From Hofstenia miamia (Eukaryota; Xenacoelomorpha; Acoela; Hofsteniidae), in the NCBI GenBank assembly GCA_900660155.1, contig CABFPE010001072.1, positions 93,874-119,149 on the forward strand: a stretch of DNA of 25,276 nt. Reading direction: 5' to 3'. A model generated the notes under the pieces. That model did not search any database. It was not told the origin of the DNA and saw only the letters and a list, made by a program, of their open reading frames with translations. A program made the translations under genes and the position numbers. Positions 1-10,559 of this stretch are shown in pieces; position 1 is the first letter of the stretch, and the number at the start of each line of letters is the position of its first letter.

Positions 1-768
1 ATCATTACTATCAGAGTGAAAGTAGCAGTTTTCGATCAGAGTGAGCAGGTTAGTAATCGTAGAGCGACCAGGAAGGTTGCCATGCTGAGAGGAAGAGATG
101 AGGTGACGAATTTTTGGGAATACATAACGAAAAACAAGGCGTTCAAAGATGATAGACAGTCGAGATAGAATAGCTATTGGGCGGTAGGACGTGACCTGCG
201 AGGAGGGAAGCTGATTAGATTTTAACAGCGGAGAAATCCAAGATGTCTTCCAACAGGCGGGATAGCGCTTAGTGGAGCAAATGAAGGAGTAAAGATGCTT
301 TAAATGGATAGAAAGCGTGGAGGAGGTTTCATGAATTACAAAGGAAGGAACACCGTCAGGATAACAAGGACCAGACAACTTGCAAGATTTAAGCATGAGA
401 GAGATATCATGGGCGCTGAAGACCATATCACAAAGTCGGATTAGCGGGGAGGCAGCAGGCGGACCAGGGCACATGGAGACAGGTACAGAGAAGTTAGAAG
501 CAAAATACGCGTTGAACAGATCAGCCTTCTCCAGGTCAGAGTGAGCAGAATGAAGGTTCCATCTCAAATTGGGGAGCTCGGGCTTGGAATGAAGAGAACG
601 CAGGAAGGAATAAGAGTCTTGAAGAGAAGCGGACGAGAAGCTGGACAGAAAAGAGACTTTGTCAAGTTCCATAAAATTGAGAACATCTTCTGTGAGAGAA
701 GCAAGCTTCGGAGTAGCAGTAGTACCTACCAGAATGGCGTTTGTAAGACTCAAATGCATGTGAGGGGT
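1..768 (-). mobile_element. Non-LTR retrotransposon reverse transcriptase fragment, open frame running off the left edge
   Basis: Read on the minus strand from 768 down to 1, one frame stays open for 256 codons without a stop or frameshift. Recognisable reverse-transcriptase pieces follow in order: DLEKADLFNAYFASNFS (linker before the fingers), SGPCYPDGVPSFVIHE (around 301-375), YPACWKTSWISPLLKS, SYRPIAILSRLSIIFERLV (around 129-186) and SSQHGNLPGRSTITNLL. These match the fingers and early palm of LINE-type enzymes of the jockey/CR1/L2 sort. The YADD catalytic box would lie beyond the window edge. A stop at 769-771 closes the frame and no endonuclease domain is seen upstream, so this looks like a 5'-truncated copy. 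It is visibly richer in G+C than its surroundings. The clean frame suggests a younger insertion than the other elements. Family assignment below non-LTR level is uncertain. Confidence 0.9.
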
Positions 769-1471
769 TCACAATGTTATCAAAAAATGTTCAAAATTGT
801 CTCGCATTTCCGAAAAATTTCTTTCAGAAAATCAATTTTGTCCTTAACAAAAAAATATGGAGCATTTTTTACTTGTAAAATCTTACTTTACTTAAGACAC
901 TCATTTTTTTAAAAACAAGACTCAAAAAGAATCATGCCATATGATTTACATTTTTGGGGAAACAAAAACAATATATGCAGTACGACTTTGCGCTTTTCTT
1001 TCACAAACACAGCCATTGTCTATGAGAGCCATTAGTTGTCAAATACCACTCATGCTTAAATGTATGACGTTGTGCAGGAATTTGTAGGTTGGACCATTTA
1101 AGGCTGGCTGGCATGTGGGTTTCTTAATATTTTGTTAAATAAAACTGTAGTTTTAGATATTGCTGAAGATGTAAAGTTGCCTACATCCATAAAATTTTGG
1201 GCACAGCTGTCCATTTCAATTCATAAAACTGAAAATGCAGTTCATTAATTAGTACAATTGTACGCAGGAGTGGATTGATTATTTTTTTGCTCCATGCTAA
1301 TTTTTACTAGACTAGCTATATTTTATGCAAATCAAAAAACTATTTTTGAAAGATTTGTGCAAGAATACTAATCCCTAGAAGCATTACATTGCTTTATATA
1401 TTTTACAGTTAACCGTATTCGCGTCGTTGGCAATGATATTGCATTTGAGAGGATATCAGATTTCGTTACAT
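769..1471. other. AT-rich stretch, no gene seen
   Basis: Nothing recognisable on either strand. The plus-strand frame reaching across 541-912 is a shadow of the reverse transcriptase fragment. The truncation point of that element is probably near 769-800. Confidence 0.5.
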
Positions 1472-1689
1472 GTGACGCAGGTTTAAGAAAAACGCGTCAA
1501 CTCTTCGTAAATGATCGTTTATTTGAGCGAGAAGCTCGAATATTATTATCAAAAATTTCACACACGTGGCGCAGGTTCCAGACAAGCGCGTCACCTCATT
1601 TTCATTGATTGCATATTTGAGAGCAAAATCGAATATTTATAAAGAATTTTACACACTTGGCGCAGGTTTGATAGAAGCACGTCACCTCA
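1472..1689. repeat. Three diverged ~92-bp tandem units, each with a hairpin core
   Basis: Cores start at 1472, 1566 and 1657 (spacing 94 and 91). Each reads roughly GTGRCGCAGGTT, then 8-9 variable bases, then GCRCGTCACCTC. In unit 1 TGACGC (1473-1478) pairs perfectly with GCGTCA (1494-1499). In units 2 and 3 the arms are weaker but the same layout remains. Flanking pieces also repeat: ATTTGAG and TTTCACACACGTGG/TTTTACACACTTGG. The units are G+C-richer than the surrounding DNA. Confidence 0.7.
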
Positions 1690-2346
1690 GTTTTCTATGA
1701 TAGGTTCCATGCATTCAACTTCAACAGTGTATATAGATCTATTTAAATATATTGATTTTTGGAAAAATAAATATATATTTTATTTCAAAACTTCAAAAAT
1801 AAATTATTTAAATATATTTTAAAATATTGTAAAAGAAAAGAACATTCTTCAATGAAATTTAATTCAATATTTCCCAAAGAGTATTGAAATTTTTATACGA
1901 CTTGTTGTAGCATAAAAGCAGAACTTATTCCAAATTAATTGGCAATTTTTTTTCTTTGTTCTGCTAAGACAAAAGTTTTTTTGTAATTGTGATACCAAAC
2001 ATTATACATATATCCGACAAAATGTATTGCGATGGAAAAATAAATATATTATATTTTATATTTTTTAAAATAAATAATTTATGTACATTTATTGCCAATA
2101 TATTGAAATTATATATATTTATATACACTCCTGCATGCATTTAAATGAGGAACAGGATTTTTTATGAAGCATTAAGTGCAGGGCTGTTACAATATTAATT
2201 ATTTTTAAAGGATATTTAAGCAATTTATTTTTGGTTTCTAAATATTATGGTCATATTTTGAATGAAAGTATATTGCAATTTTATATAGTTTGCGGGTTTA
2301 TTTTATATAATAATATATAATATAAATCACATTGTGAAAGGCTTGA

Positions 2347-2349
<3 letters not shown>
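1690..2349. other. AT-rich stretch, no gene seen
   Basis: Very AT-rich sequence with many ATATTT/AAATAT runs and no open frame of note on either strand. Confidence 0.5.
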
Positions 2350-2381
<32 letters not shown>

Positions 2382-2387
2382 GAAAAT

Positions 2388-2427
<40 letters not shown>
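2350..2427. repeat. Compound (TA)n microsatellite
   Basis: Two pure TA tracts, about 2350-2379 and 2390-2427, are separated by a ten-base interruption (ATGAAAATAC). Confidence 0.97.
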
Positions 2428-2430
<3 letters not shown>

Positions 2431-2566
2431 CATCATGCATAATCTTGAGATAAGCGTGTTACAAAATCAACTTTATGAATAAACAGTAAGTGCAATCAAT
2501 TACATTATGAACTTCAATTTAAAACATGAAATTCTAATAAGTATTTCAACTTATAGAATCACTAAC

Positions 2567-2803
2567 CTGCTGCAGATTGGGTTGATCTTTGAAGTTATAA
2601 GCACTGTTTTTTATAGAATTGCAAAAGCGGTTTCCAGTTTTTTCTGAGTTCATCAAATTACATCTCAAATATCTTTCTTTAAGGATCAATTTTGATATGA
2701 ATGATTGCATTTGCAGAGGGAACTTTTCCAATATTTGTATGCGCACAAATTTTACCAGTAACTGATCAGGAATGAATTCAGGTGCATGTGCATTGTAATT
2801 CAA
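2567..2803 (-). CDS. Possible single exon, unknown protein
   Basis: On the minus strand a 237-base open stretch of 79 codons begins right after an AG (TAG at 2806-2804) and ends at CTGCAGCAG followed by GTTAGT, a good splice donor (2566-2561). The length is a multiple of three, so the exon would be phase 0 at both ends. The translation starts LNYNAHAPEFIPDQLLVKF and ends KDQPNLQQ; it has a normal mix of residues and no low-complexity run. The acceptor has no clear pyrimidine tract, and no partner exon is visible on this strand nearby. I do not recognise the protein. It may equally be a chance open frame or a transposon exon. Confidence 0.25.
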
Positions 2804-3799
2804 CTATTTCTACCATTGATAGATCGCGTAGAGAAAGCGCGGGAACTGCCGAATATTGAAACAAGCATTACATGAAATATTTCCTTCTGCTAATTATATC
2901 TGTCACGCGATGGCGTACGAAAATCGATTCTGACTGCTATCTTAATACATGCGATAAAAATTTTTTAAGCGATTGCATTAAATAGACTGGTATTTTTATG
3001 TCATTTGTTGTTTATTGGATTGTGGATGTGACGGGGGTGAGCAATAAATAATTGTTGACAAAATATATTGCAATAAATACAATATAAATAACTTATTTTA
3101 CGATTTGTAAAATAAAAATAATTGTTTTTTGACCAGAAATTATTGTAAAAAAGGGCAAACATATTGACATCGCAGAGTGAATTAATGCTAATTACACTAT
3201 CCAATCGCATTGAAGCACAGTCACTTAGTTGTCAATTCACTTTGAGTGTAGTAAGCGGATTATTGTTGTGCTAAGCCATCATTAGACGAAATTTATTTAG
3301 GCGTTTATAAGCCCTCTAAAGGTCAAGAAATGTAGTGCAAATTAATATTAACGTAAAATTTTTTGAAATAAAATGCACTCGTTTTATCTCGATGTTTAAA
3401 CAATTCCTTTGCGCTGATGACGCATTATCTTCACACTTTCAAATAACACACAAGATGAAAACGGGATTATACGTTAATATGCAGAGACGCCGGAAGCAAC
3501 TCAACATTAAGGAGCAAAAATTGAATTTTAGGCCAGCTTAACGATTTGAATTTTTATCACATGAACGTCATTAATAAAGGATATCACAACCTTACGATTT
3601 TTATAAAGTTTACAAAATATATATTGTAATGATAATTATTTAAATTCCTTGAATATATTATTATTTTAATAACCAAAACGTCAATCCTACATTTTTTTAA
3701 TATAAGAAATGAAAGGCATTGCTTTTCAAATACTCAGATTATGTAGAGCATTCTTTTAAATTTGAATAATCGAAAGTAGCAAAAGTGTTAATTTTGACC
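2804..3799. other. AT-rich stretch, no gene seen
   Basis: A 68-codon frame at 3335-3541 ends in a basic stretch (MQRRRKQLNIKEQKLNFRPA) but has no family signature or splice context I can support. The word ATTGTTTTTTGACC at 3122-3135 recurs at 5728-5741, perhaps from related repeat DNA. Confidence 0.4.
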
Positions 3800-5030
3800 A
3801 TTTCTATTGGCCGATATAATGGTACCACATTTAATATATCGAGAAAAGGAACAATAGATTCACATGGAACTATTCACTGCGAACATTTTTGATATATATA
3901 GTTTATCAATAGAATCAATACTCAAAGAGCAATAGGTTTCTGAAATGTGTCATTTGAAGAAATATTATAGAAATTCGAAATTGTTTTAATAAAAATGCCA
4001 AAATTACACAGAAAAAGGAATAAAAAATCTGATTTTGATCTTGTAAAATAGAAATAGAGTTACTCCGAAAATAGCTAAGAAGTCTGAGCAAGATTCAATT
4101 AGTATTGCCTTTAAAATTTATAAATATATTGCCGACATTTTTACAATTAACATATTTTGAATTGTATTATTTTAATCAATTTCACTCAAAGAGATTGGTA
4201 ATGACTTCTATTATGTATTAAGCAATATAGTGCAGCTAGATAGTGTATAACAAACACCCATTTCTTTGACATAGAGCTGTACTGAATGAATTGTTCTTGA
4301 AAAGCACTTTAAGTTTTTAAAAATCGACTGATACATTGTTGGCAGTTTACAATAAAAGTATTGATCAAATCGGAATAATCGACAAACATTGCCACATGGA
4401 GCTATTGTTGTGTAGGAGAATGATATATTTTTTATGACTACAGCGTCAAAATTGACTTCACTGTAACCTTCCGACGTTATTCTACTCCAAGGTTAAAATT
4501 GCTTTGCTCTAGACAGGTCAATGACATAATTTCAGATATCAGAGGAAGCTCTAATCTTTTGTTTACATAAAGCAAATTTTTAAATGCTATTAAAGTGTTA
4601 TGTTTTTATCAATTACTTTTATCGCTCTAAAAACAGGGAAAATTAAAAAAATTCCAGAATTATAAATCAGTTTATCATAGAGCTATTCAGCACGCATCGA
4701 ATGGTATTTAAACTGTGTCGATAGTATAAAAACTCATGGAGTTATAGGTATCCAAATTTAGTCTACTCTATTAATTATAATAATCGAATCTTACGAAAGT
4801 GTAAAATTGAAATTTTGGCCGATACGGTGCAACCAGTATAGGTAAATTTAAAAAATAAAAAACAGTTTCACATGGAGCTAGTCAGCGTGCATATTTTACT
4901 GTATAACCTTAGTTCATAACGTCAAAAGTCGCAGAGTAATAGTGTTCTGAAATGCATCAGTTGTAATTGTTAAGCAGAAATTCGAAAGTTGTAATAAACT
5001 AAAGTTTTGATATCATAAAGGGAATAATAA
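3800..5030. repeat. Diverged direct repeats, about 500-bp period
   Basis: The block from about 3800 (GCCGATATAATGG, then CACATGGAACTATTCA at 3863) realigns with the block from about 4817 (GCCGATACGGTGC, then CACATGGAGCTAGTCA at 4869), including downstream words such as GAAATTCGAAA/GAAATTCGAAAG. A third, weaker copy lies near 4325-4440 (GATACATTG, then CACATGGAGCTATT at 4394). Further isolated relics of CATAGAGCT occur near 4271 and 4676. The spacing of about 525 and 490 suggests an old tandem array. No coding capacity is seen. Confidence 0.55.
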
Positions 5031-5174
5031 CTAAAAATATTATATTAACAATATAATATAGAACTAAAGGAGCTCTAAAGAATGCTGAAAAGAGCTAAGG
5101 AGTTGAACAAGAATTGATAGAGTACTGGCTGTCCTAAAGCAGTGTAAAACTGCGGGTGTATGGCATACTTTGAA

Positions 5175-5475
5175 CTCATTTGTCCAAAGATCGAAACTGA
5201 GTGAAATCAAATAAACAGCTGCAAGTTCACCAGAAAAGGTCCGGCAATCATAATTCGTTTCGTAATATAGAAATATCAAATTGGAATCACCTCTACAAAG
5301 CAATAATTTTTGAAAATTCTAACGAATTTTTGAAAAGTTCTTTACTAAATTTAATCTCATTTGTCCAAACATTGACTGGGTCAATTTCGAATTTTAATGG
5401 CTGAATACATGCAGCAAAGCGTAATTTCCTCATAATTGTTTCGTAACGCAAACAAATTGCAATATTAAAAGTGCT
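5175..5475. repeat. Two diverged direct repeats about 182 bp apart
   Basis: CTCATTTGTCCAAA occurs at 5175 and again at 5357. Each copy is followed, 50-80 bases later, by a CATAATT...GTTTCGTAA block (near 5249 and 5431). The intervening sequence aligns only loosely, so this is an old duplication. The open frames on both strands here are by-products. Confidence 0.5.
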
Positions 5476-5607
5476 ATAGCTCTAAATACCAAATTTCCCT
5501 TTGTTTTTTACATACTAATTCAATATTTTACGACGTCATCTAGCGAATTTTGAAAATAAAAATTTCGCCTAATGTTAACGTGTAATTTTACGTTGTGATA
5601 AAACACC

Positions 5608-5745
5608 ATGGTAAAGTTTTCCAATAAAGAAATTGTTACTTACTACTTCGAAAAGGTCGATTCGGATTCATGGCAGTGCAAATGCGGAAATAATTTTAAA
5701 TTGTTAACAATAATTTATTGTTGCGATACAATTATTGTTTTTTGA
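5608..5745 (+). pseudogene. BED-type zinc finger remnant, probably hAT transposase N-terminus
   Basis: A 45-codon frame from ATG 5608 to TGA 5743-5745 begins MVKFSNKEIVTYYFEKVDS and continues DSWQCKCGNNFK. Aromatic residues, then W-x-C-x-C-G, match the first half of the BED finger found at the N-terminus of many hAT transposases and related host proteins. The second half (the usual downstream His pair) is absent: after about codon 31 the reading runs into AT-rich sequence. The AATAAA at 5622 falls within this frame. This is either a first exon whose partner has been lost or a truncated transposon. No matching ends were found around it. Confidence 0.5.
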
Positions 5746-7031
5746 CCTTTTTAGATGCAATTATTTATTTTTACCTCAAAATAATATTGCAATCCAATAT
5801 TACACACCCCTTGAATGTGATGTCTTAATTTTTTTAGTTTTTTGGTTTATAGTCAATATATGATTTGCTTATAAATTACATTACTAAACTTTAAAGTGAA
5901 TTGCTGTTGTAAGAATCGGATTTTTTCTTTCATGACAATTTATGCTACTTTAATGAAAATCCCTGTTTCAAGTACTTTATAGTGGAAGCAAGTGTAAACA
6001 AGTAAAACATTTGAACTTTAAAGTTTTAGTTGTATTCACTTCCATGGGAATGGAACAATAATTTCAACATCGGGAAAATATAATTTCATTTTTTTTACCA
6101 TTTTAATGTTCATTATCAATATTGTATTTTAATAGCTATTTTGTGCAGAATTTTAACATGAAAGACTAAAAAATTGATTTTAGTATATCATATATACAAA
6201 GCTTTAAAATCCCTAGAGCATTATGCGCAAAGAAAAAGATATATAGCTATCTACAGATGCTAGATCCTATGACAGAGGGCTATTGATAACCTTTCCATTT
6301 TGGTGGACTTCTTACAGGAGTTTGAACACTGATGCTATTATGGAGTCCTGAACAGTATTGCACTTACAATTAGCATTATCTGCTGTTAGCCGCATGTCCT
6401 GTTCCATTTCAATTTACTTAATTTTCAATTAGGCATTAAATTATTAGTAGATTAGCTGTTACAATTAACAGCATCTGCTTTTAACAGCAGACAGTTACAA
6501 TCTCTAAGTGTCTCACAAACATCTTTGAGAAATGTTTATTCCTATCTTGGACAGCTTGCTCTCATCATATCCCAGTTTTTCAAAATTTATCAAATCACAT
6601 GATACTCTGAATACCAACGAGTCTTAGTACCATTGTTATTGGCAAATTCTATTTACTGGCAAAATGTATTAACTTGCATTGTAGATTGGAGATTGATTTA
6701 CACTTCAAGAAAAATTTTTGCTCTATACACAGACAGTTCTTCATTCGCCTTTAACTGAGGAACTAATGAATTCTTTGCAATGACGTGCAATGATTTCTTT
6801 GTTATTAGTAATATAATCATTGAAAATACTGCTTTAGCATTGATGACTGTACCAGTCATTATTGTAAAATAACTGTAATTTCCCACATCTTCACGAGCTC
6901 TTTCAACATTAGATCTAAGCTCTCTTAAGTATGGGGCCTGGAAATTCCAAGTTACTAAACAAATGAACTACATCCACCACATGTAGGAAACTGGGTCACC
7001 ACTTTTTGGATAATAAAACTCTCTTCGAAGT
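5746..7031. other. AT-rich stretch, no gene supported
   Basis: Contains two adjacent small hairpins: GCTGTTA-N4-TAACAGC at 6455-6472 and TCTGCT-N6-AGCAGA at 6474-6491. Their stems share CTGCT/CTGTTA words with TCTGCTGTTAGC near 6379. A 62-codon minus-strand frame at 6698-6886 has no recognisable motif. Confidence 0.4.
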
Positions 7032-7107
7032 CAGGGATGTAAAAATCCGATTTTATATTTTAATCTTTATTTTTGAAAATCACGATTTTTTATTTTAATC
7101 CCAAAAG
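7032..7107. mobile_element. Possible hAT-type left terminus
   Basis: Begins CAGGGATGTAAAAATCCGAT, the CAGnG start typical of hAT ends, followed by repeated ATTTTAATC/GATTTTT words. Its candidate partner is the right end at 10560-10658, which carries the same AAATCCGATTTT words in opposite sense and ends CACTG. The 8-mers outside the two ends (TTCGAAGT and TTTGTGAA) do not match, so a single element spanning both is not proven. Confidence 0.3.
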
Positions 7108-7280
7108 AGACAGAAATAGATAGAATACTTCCAAAACGGAAGATCAACGAGTAATTCACGGAAAATTTGATTTACGTACATACAAGAAAAACACTGCCAC
7201 CAAACGACGATGATTGGCCTAGCTGCTGCCGCAATTTTTTCGACAGTGCTGTCTGTCCTAAACCCATACACATTAAAATC

Positions 7281-7660
7281 AAATATATTGTTTTTTTACC
7301 ACTTCTTTTACTATCGTTTGAAAATTTTCAGCTGCATGTGACATTTGAGCAGCGACTAGTTTCACTCCATGGAAAGTCTGCATAAAAGTACTTTTTGACT
7401 GGATTTCTTCCTTACCATACAAAGCCACTCTCCTCAAATTCTCCAACTCTCTCACTGTTGCTTCACTTTCATGCCTGTGATCTCCTCCTGTTCAATAGCT
7501 TACTACCTCGCAATCTGAACCTTGATCCAGATGATTTTCTAACATTGTCGAATTCCCTCTCTACTTGCGCTAGTGGTGGTGTCACGTTCTCTGTGCGTCG
7601 TCTCAAGAAACATCGCACCCTTCACTTGGTTGTATATCATGCTTTTACTTCGGCCTAATG
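7281..7660 (-). pseudogene. Possible decayed coding remnant, minus strand
   Basis: This patch is richer in G+C than its surroundings. Read on the minus strand it gives long stretches of reasonable protein interrupted by stops and a frame change. One is VEREFDNVRKSSGSRF leading to an arginine-rich stretch (near 7470-7580). The next is ATVRELENLRRVALYGKEE, followed by VKLVAAQMSHAAENFQTIVKEV (near 7290-7460). The parts look helical. I do not recognise the family. It could be the remains of a transposon-encoded accessory protein or a dead gene. The plus-strand frames at 7167-7658 look like shadows. Confidence 0.25.
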
Positions 7661-8253
7661 TGAAGATCTACGGATGTATTCTTTTAATTTAAATTTTTGC
7701 TGTACTTAGCAACAACAGTTGCACATCTTGTAATATTTTATCATGAAAAATATTCGGTTGCTTGGAATAGGAAAGCAGGAAAATGAATTTTTTCCATAGA
7801 CACTTAAACTTTGTGAGACTTATTCCCTAATTTTTTTTACCTGTATACAACATCGCTTGCATTAAAATACATAAGAATTATGAAAACTCGTTCGCTAGTA
7901 CCTCAATAAAATTTCTTGTTGGAGTGAATGCTTTACGAAGTTGTTTAGGTTATGCTCATTCAAACTAATGTATTTTTTATTCGCAATTCTAACCCTTATA
8001 TGAAATTGCATATGCTGTATGTGAATATTGTAATAAAAATAAATTTTACTTGCAATAAGAGAAATCTTATTTTTTCAAAAATATCTGATTTCCTGTGAAT
8101 AAAATTCGTCTTAAACAGACTAATTTTTATGTGTATAAATATATACCTTATCTGTTTTCCGGGAGTTATTGTACCATAATCCCGAAAACTAAGACTTGTT
8201 TGTCACATTAGTGGTCATTTTACGAGGTTTTTGGTGTTATTTTTTTGTTTTAA

Positions 8254-8668
8254 CCCTCTACTGCATATGAGGACGAATTCGTCCGCTTATTCAAATACGC
8301 TGTTTTTCAATATTTAGTCACGTTTATTCATGTTGTGTGCGTAATAATATAATTTCTAGGGTTTTCCCCAAAATTTTAGCAACTTTTGACGGAGTAAACG
8401 TTTTGTTTGGCAACTCTTGATTTTGTTTAGATAACCAATACGTGTTGTACTATGAAGACAATTTTCTTTGTTTTCTTTGTATTTAGGAATAAATTTTTTT
8501 ACGTTTGTATGTATAAACGGATGAATTTGTTCGCTAATTATGAATATAATAAAATATAATAATTTTTGGTTTAAAATGACCTAATTTGTTATTTTTACTA
8601 TTGTTAAAAATGAAAAAGTACGAAAAAAATTTTTAAGATGCATGAAAAATAAATTATGCAGTAAAGGT
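8254..8668. mobile_element. piggyBac-type miniature element (415 bp)
   Basis: It is flanked by TTAA at 8250-8253 and 8669-8672. The ends are inverted repeats: CCCTCTACTGCATA on the left and, on the opposite strand of the right end, ACCTTTACTGCATA (with the TTAA, 16 of 18 positions agree). This is the TTAA target and CCC-start layout of piggyBac elements. Inside, GACGAATTCGTC at 8272-8283 is a perfect 12-bp palindrome. A diverged copy of GGACGAATTCGTCCGCT reappears near 8519 as GGATGAATTTGTTCGCT. There is no transposase; it must have been moved in trans. Confidence 0.8.
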
Positions 8669-9480
8669 TTAATTCGTGTGATTAATGTTAATTTTTATTG
8701 GTCGCTAGCTGTCAAGTCATCCATCAGTGTGTGCTTATATTAATTTGAATTGTTATTAGATCCTCGATCGTCTGTCTAGCACTTCTTGTGAGCTGTAAAT
8801 ATTTATCAGCATTGTAAGTGTTACATCTGATACTGTCAGAAGTTTTAAGTTTTGATTTCCCAACGCACAGTTGTATTGTTTTTACTTATAGATTTCCCCA
8901 ACCGCTGATTTAACTAACCTTTTAGATATAATAAATTTTCTCAAATGGGCTTTTACTTTTCTGGTTATACACATATTCTTTGTTTTTTATTTATGATTAC
9001 TATGCGTAGCTAAATATATGGCATCGCTTCGGGTACAGCAGTCCTACTAGTCACCGTAACTGACCATTAACCAATCTGTACCTTAAGGGATGATGTACTG
9101 CTTAGGGAAGTAGTTTTTACTTGCATGTACGATAACAAGCCAGAGTGGCCTTTCATCTTTTAATGAGCTGAGCATAGAGACTAGGTTTTTTTTGGTTTTG
9201 CGTCAGTCGGCGGCAATTTAAATATCAGAAGAATTACAATGATCTTTCTTCTCTGGGAATTGGTTCCCCATTATTTCGCTAAATTGCAGATAAAAAGCAA
9301 ATTACAATTTATTACTCTTCTATGTTCTTTGGAATCTTTGGAATGAAGATTCCCGAGGAGAGAACATTCTACAATATGATTTGCAAATAATTAATTGTTT
9401 TATAGTAACATTTGGAAAAAAAGATTTAAACTGCTCTATCTGATCACAATTGTTTATGAACGCGTCTTTTTATTTTACAG
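8669..9480. other. AT-rich stretch, no gene seen
   Basis: No open frame with a recognisable product. It ends in a strong splice-acceptor-like run (TCTTTTTATTTTACAG, 9465-9480). Confidence 0.4.
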
Positions 9481-9537
9481 AGTGTTCAAATTGTGAATGA
9501 GGTTTTTTGTATGTTTGCTAATAATAGACAATTTCCA
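9481..9537 (+). CDS. Possible small phase-0 exon
   Basis: Preceded by a pyrimidine-rich acceptor ending TTTTACAG at 9480 and followed by the donor GTGAGC at 9538. The 57 bases read SVQIVNEVFCMFANNRQFP in the phase that is open, 19 codons, phase 0 at both ends. That is compatible with the phase-0 exon at 10164. The exon is too short to identify and the open reading may be chance. Confidence 0.25.
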
Positions 9538-10163
9538 GTGAGCATATCATCTTGTAAAACATTTTAAATATGTGAAGCGTGCTTTTCAAATTTACTATTG
9601 AAACTAAACTCTGACACTTATAAAACACGTTTTAAATGAAATTTTACCATTTTGTAACAATTTATTAAATTGTTTTAATGTTCATGTAAGTAATATAAAT
9701 AAATGTCGCTTTGTACAAAGAAATTTGAGTAGGAAAGTATTCTTGATGGATATTAAGGCCATGTTATTTTTCACAGTATTAAGCACATTTGCAATTGAAG
9801 TTTAAGCGCAATGGCGGAGAATCGTCTTTCCTGAAGAATTAGTTCCTCTAAAGTCGCATTGCATTACTTTTGCTGAAACTCCGTATATAATATATAATTT
9901 CAGAGCTGAAATATCTATTACTACTAATTTCTAATTTCAAATCACATTGATCTGTGTTATACCGACCGCCATTTTTATCGGGTTATTAAAAAGTTAGTAA
10001 TAGTATTTATACATGCGTAATAACCTAGGATCAGAAAGCTGGTCGTTGCCACTGAAATTTGCATTTAAATAATCTAGTAACCTTACCCATAATTTGGCAT
10101 GCCCAATTGGTGTATTAAAAATGTATTGAAATTAACATGATAATTTGAATTTATACGTTTTAG
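9538..10163. other. Intron-like AT-rich stretch
   Basis: No feature supported. A short patch at 9811-9880 (QWRRIVFPEELVPLKSHC in one frame) has AG before it and GTATAT after it. Its phase does not fit the next exon, so it is not called. Confidence 0.3.
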
Positions 10164-10319
10164 ATGTATTATAAAACCGAATTGATTGAGCAAAGCCGTC
10201 AATATTTTCATTTGGTTGAGATCATTGACCGTCACTTGAAGTCCATTTCGCGTGCTAACAGAGAGATGTATGCAAAGCTGGATGCTTCTCAGAAGTTTGC
10301 TTTAAAGTCTCTGAATCGG
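10164..10319 (+). CDS. Candidate host-gene exon, helical/coiled-coil protein
   Basis: A 156-base exon of 52 codons begins just after TACGTTTTAG (10154-10163) and ends at AATCGG before GTATTG (10320). It starts YYKTELIEQSRQYFHLVEII after an ATG and ends SQKFALKSLNR. The residue pattern is that of a long amphipathic helix, charged and without Pro or Gly. Both splice borders are phase 0, as in the exon at 14570-14773, so the two can be joined in frame. The ATG at 10164 may be an internal methionine rather than the start. The frame stays open to 10442 beyond the donor, so a retained-intron reading ending at 10440-10442 is possible. I do not recognise the protein. Confidence 0.5.
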
Positions 10320-10559
10320 GTATTGTTGTGTTTGAATTTTTATAACATGTACCTTTATAAATTTACAGAACAAATGCTTATTTTGTGGTGGACTTCTGAT
10401 ACTCTCAATCTCAGCCGTTATCTCGGAAGTCGTAAGCAATAACGTTTGAACAGAATTCTGAATGTAATTGCATTATAATATTTATATTATTTAAAATTGA
10501 TTAAATCATTGTATTTCAAAAATAGTAGCATCAAAAGAATTTCTAATATTTGGAAGATT

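Noticed and set aside
541..912. 123-codon plus-strand open frame
   Set aside because: It is the antisense shadow of the reverse transcriptase frame and continues into AT-rich sequence without any motif.
9811..9880. Exon-like patch reading QWRRIVFPEELVPLKSHC
   Set aside because: AG and GT borders exist, but the phase does not join the next candidate exon and the acceptor has no pyrimidine tract.
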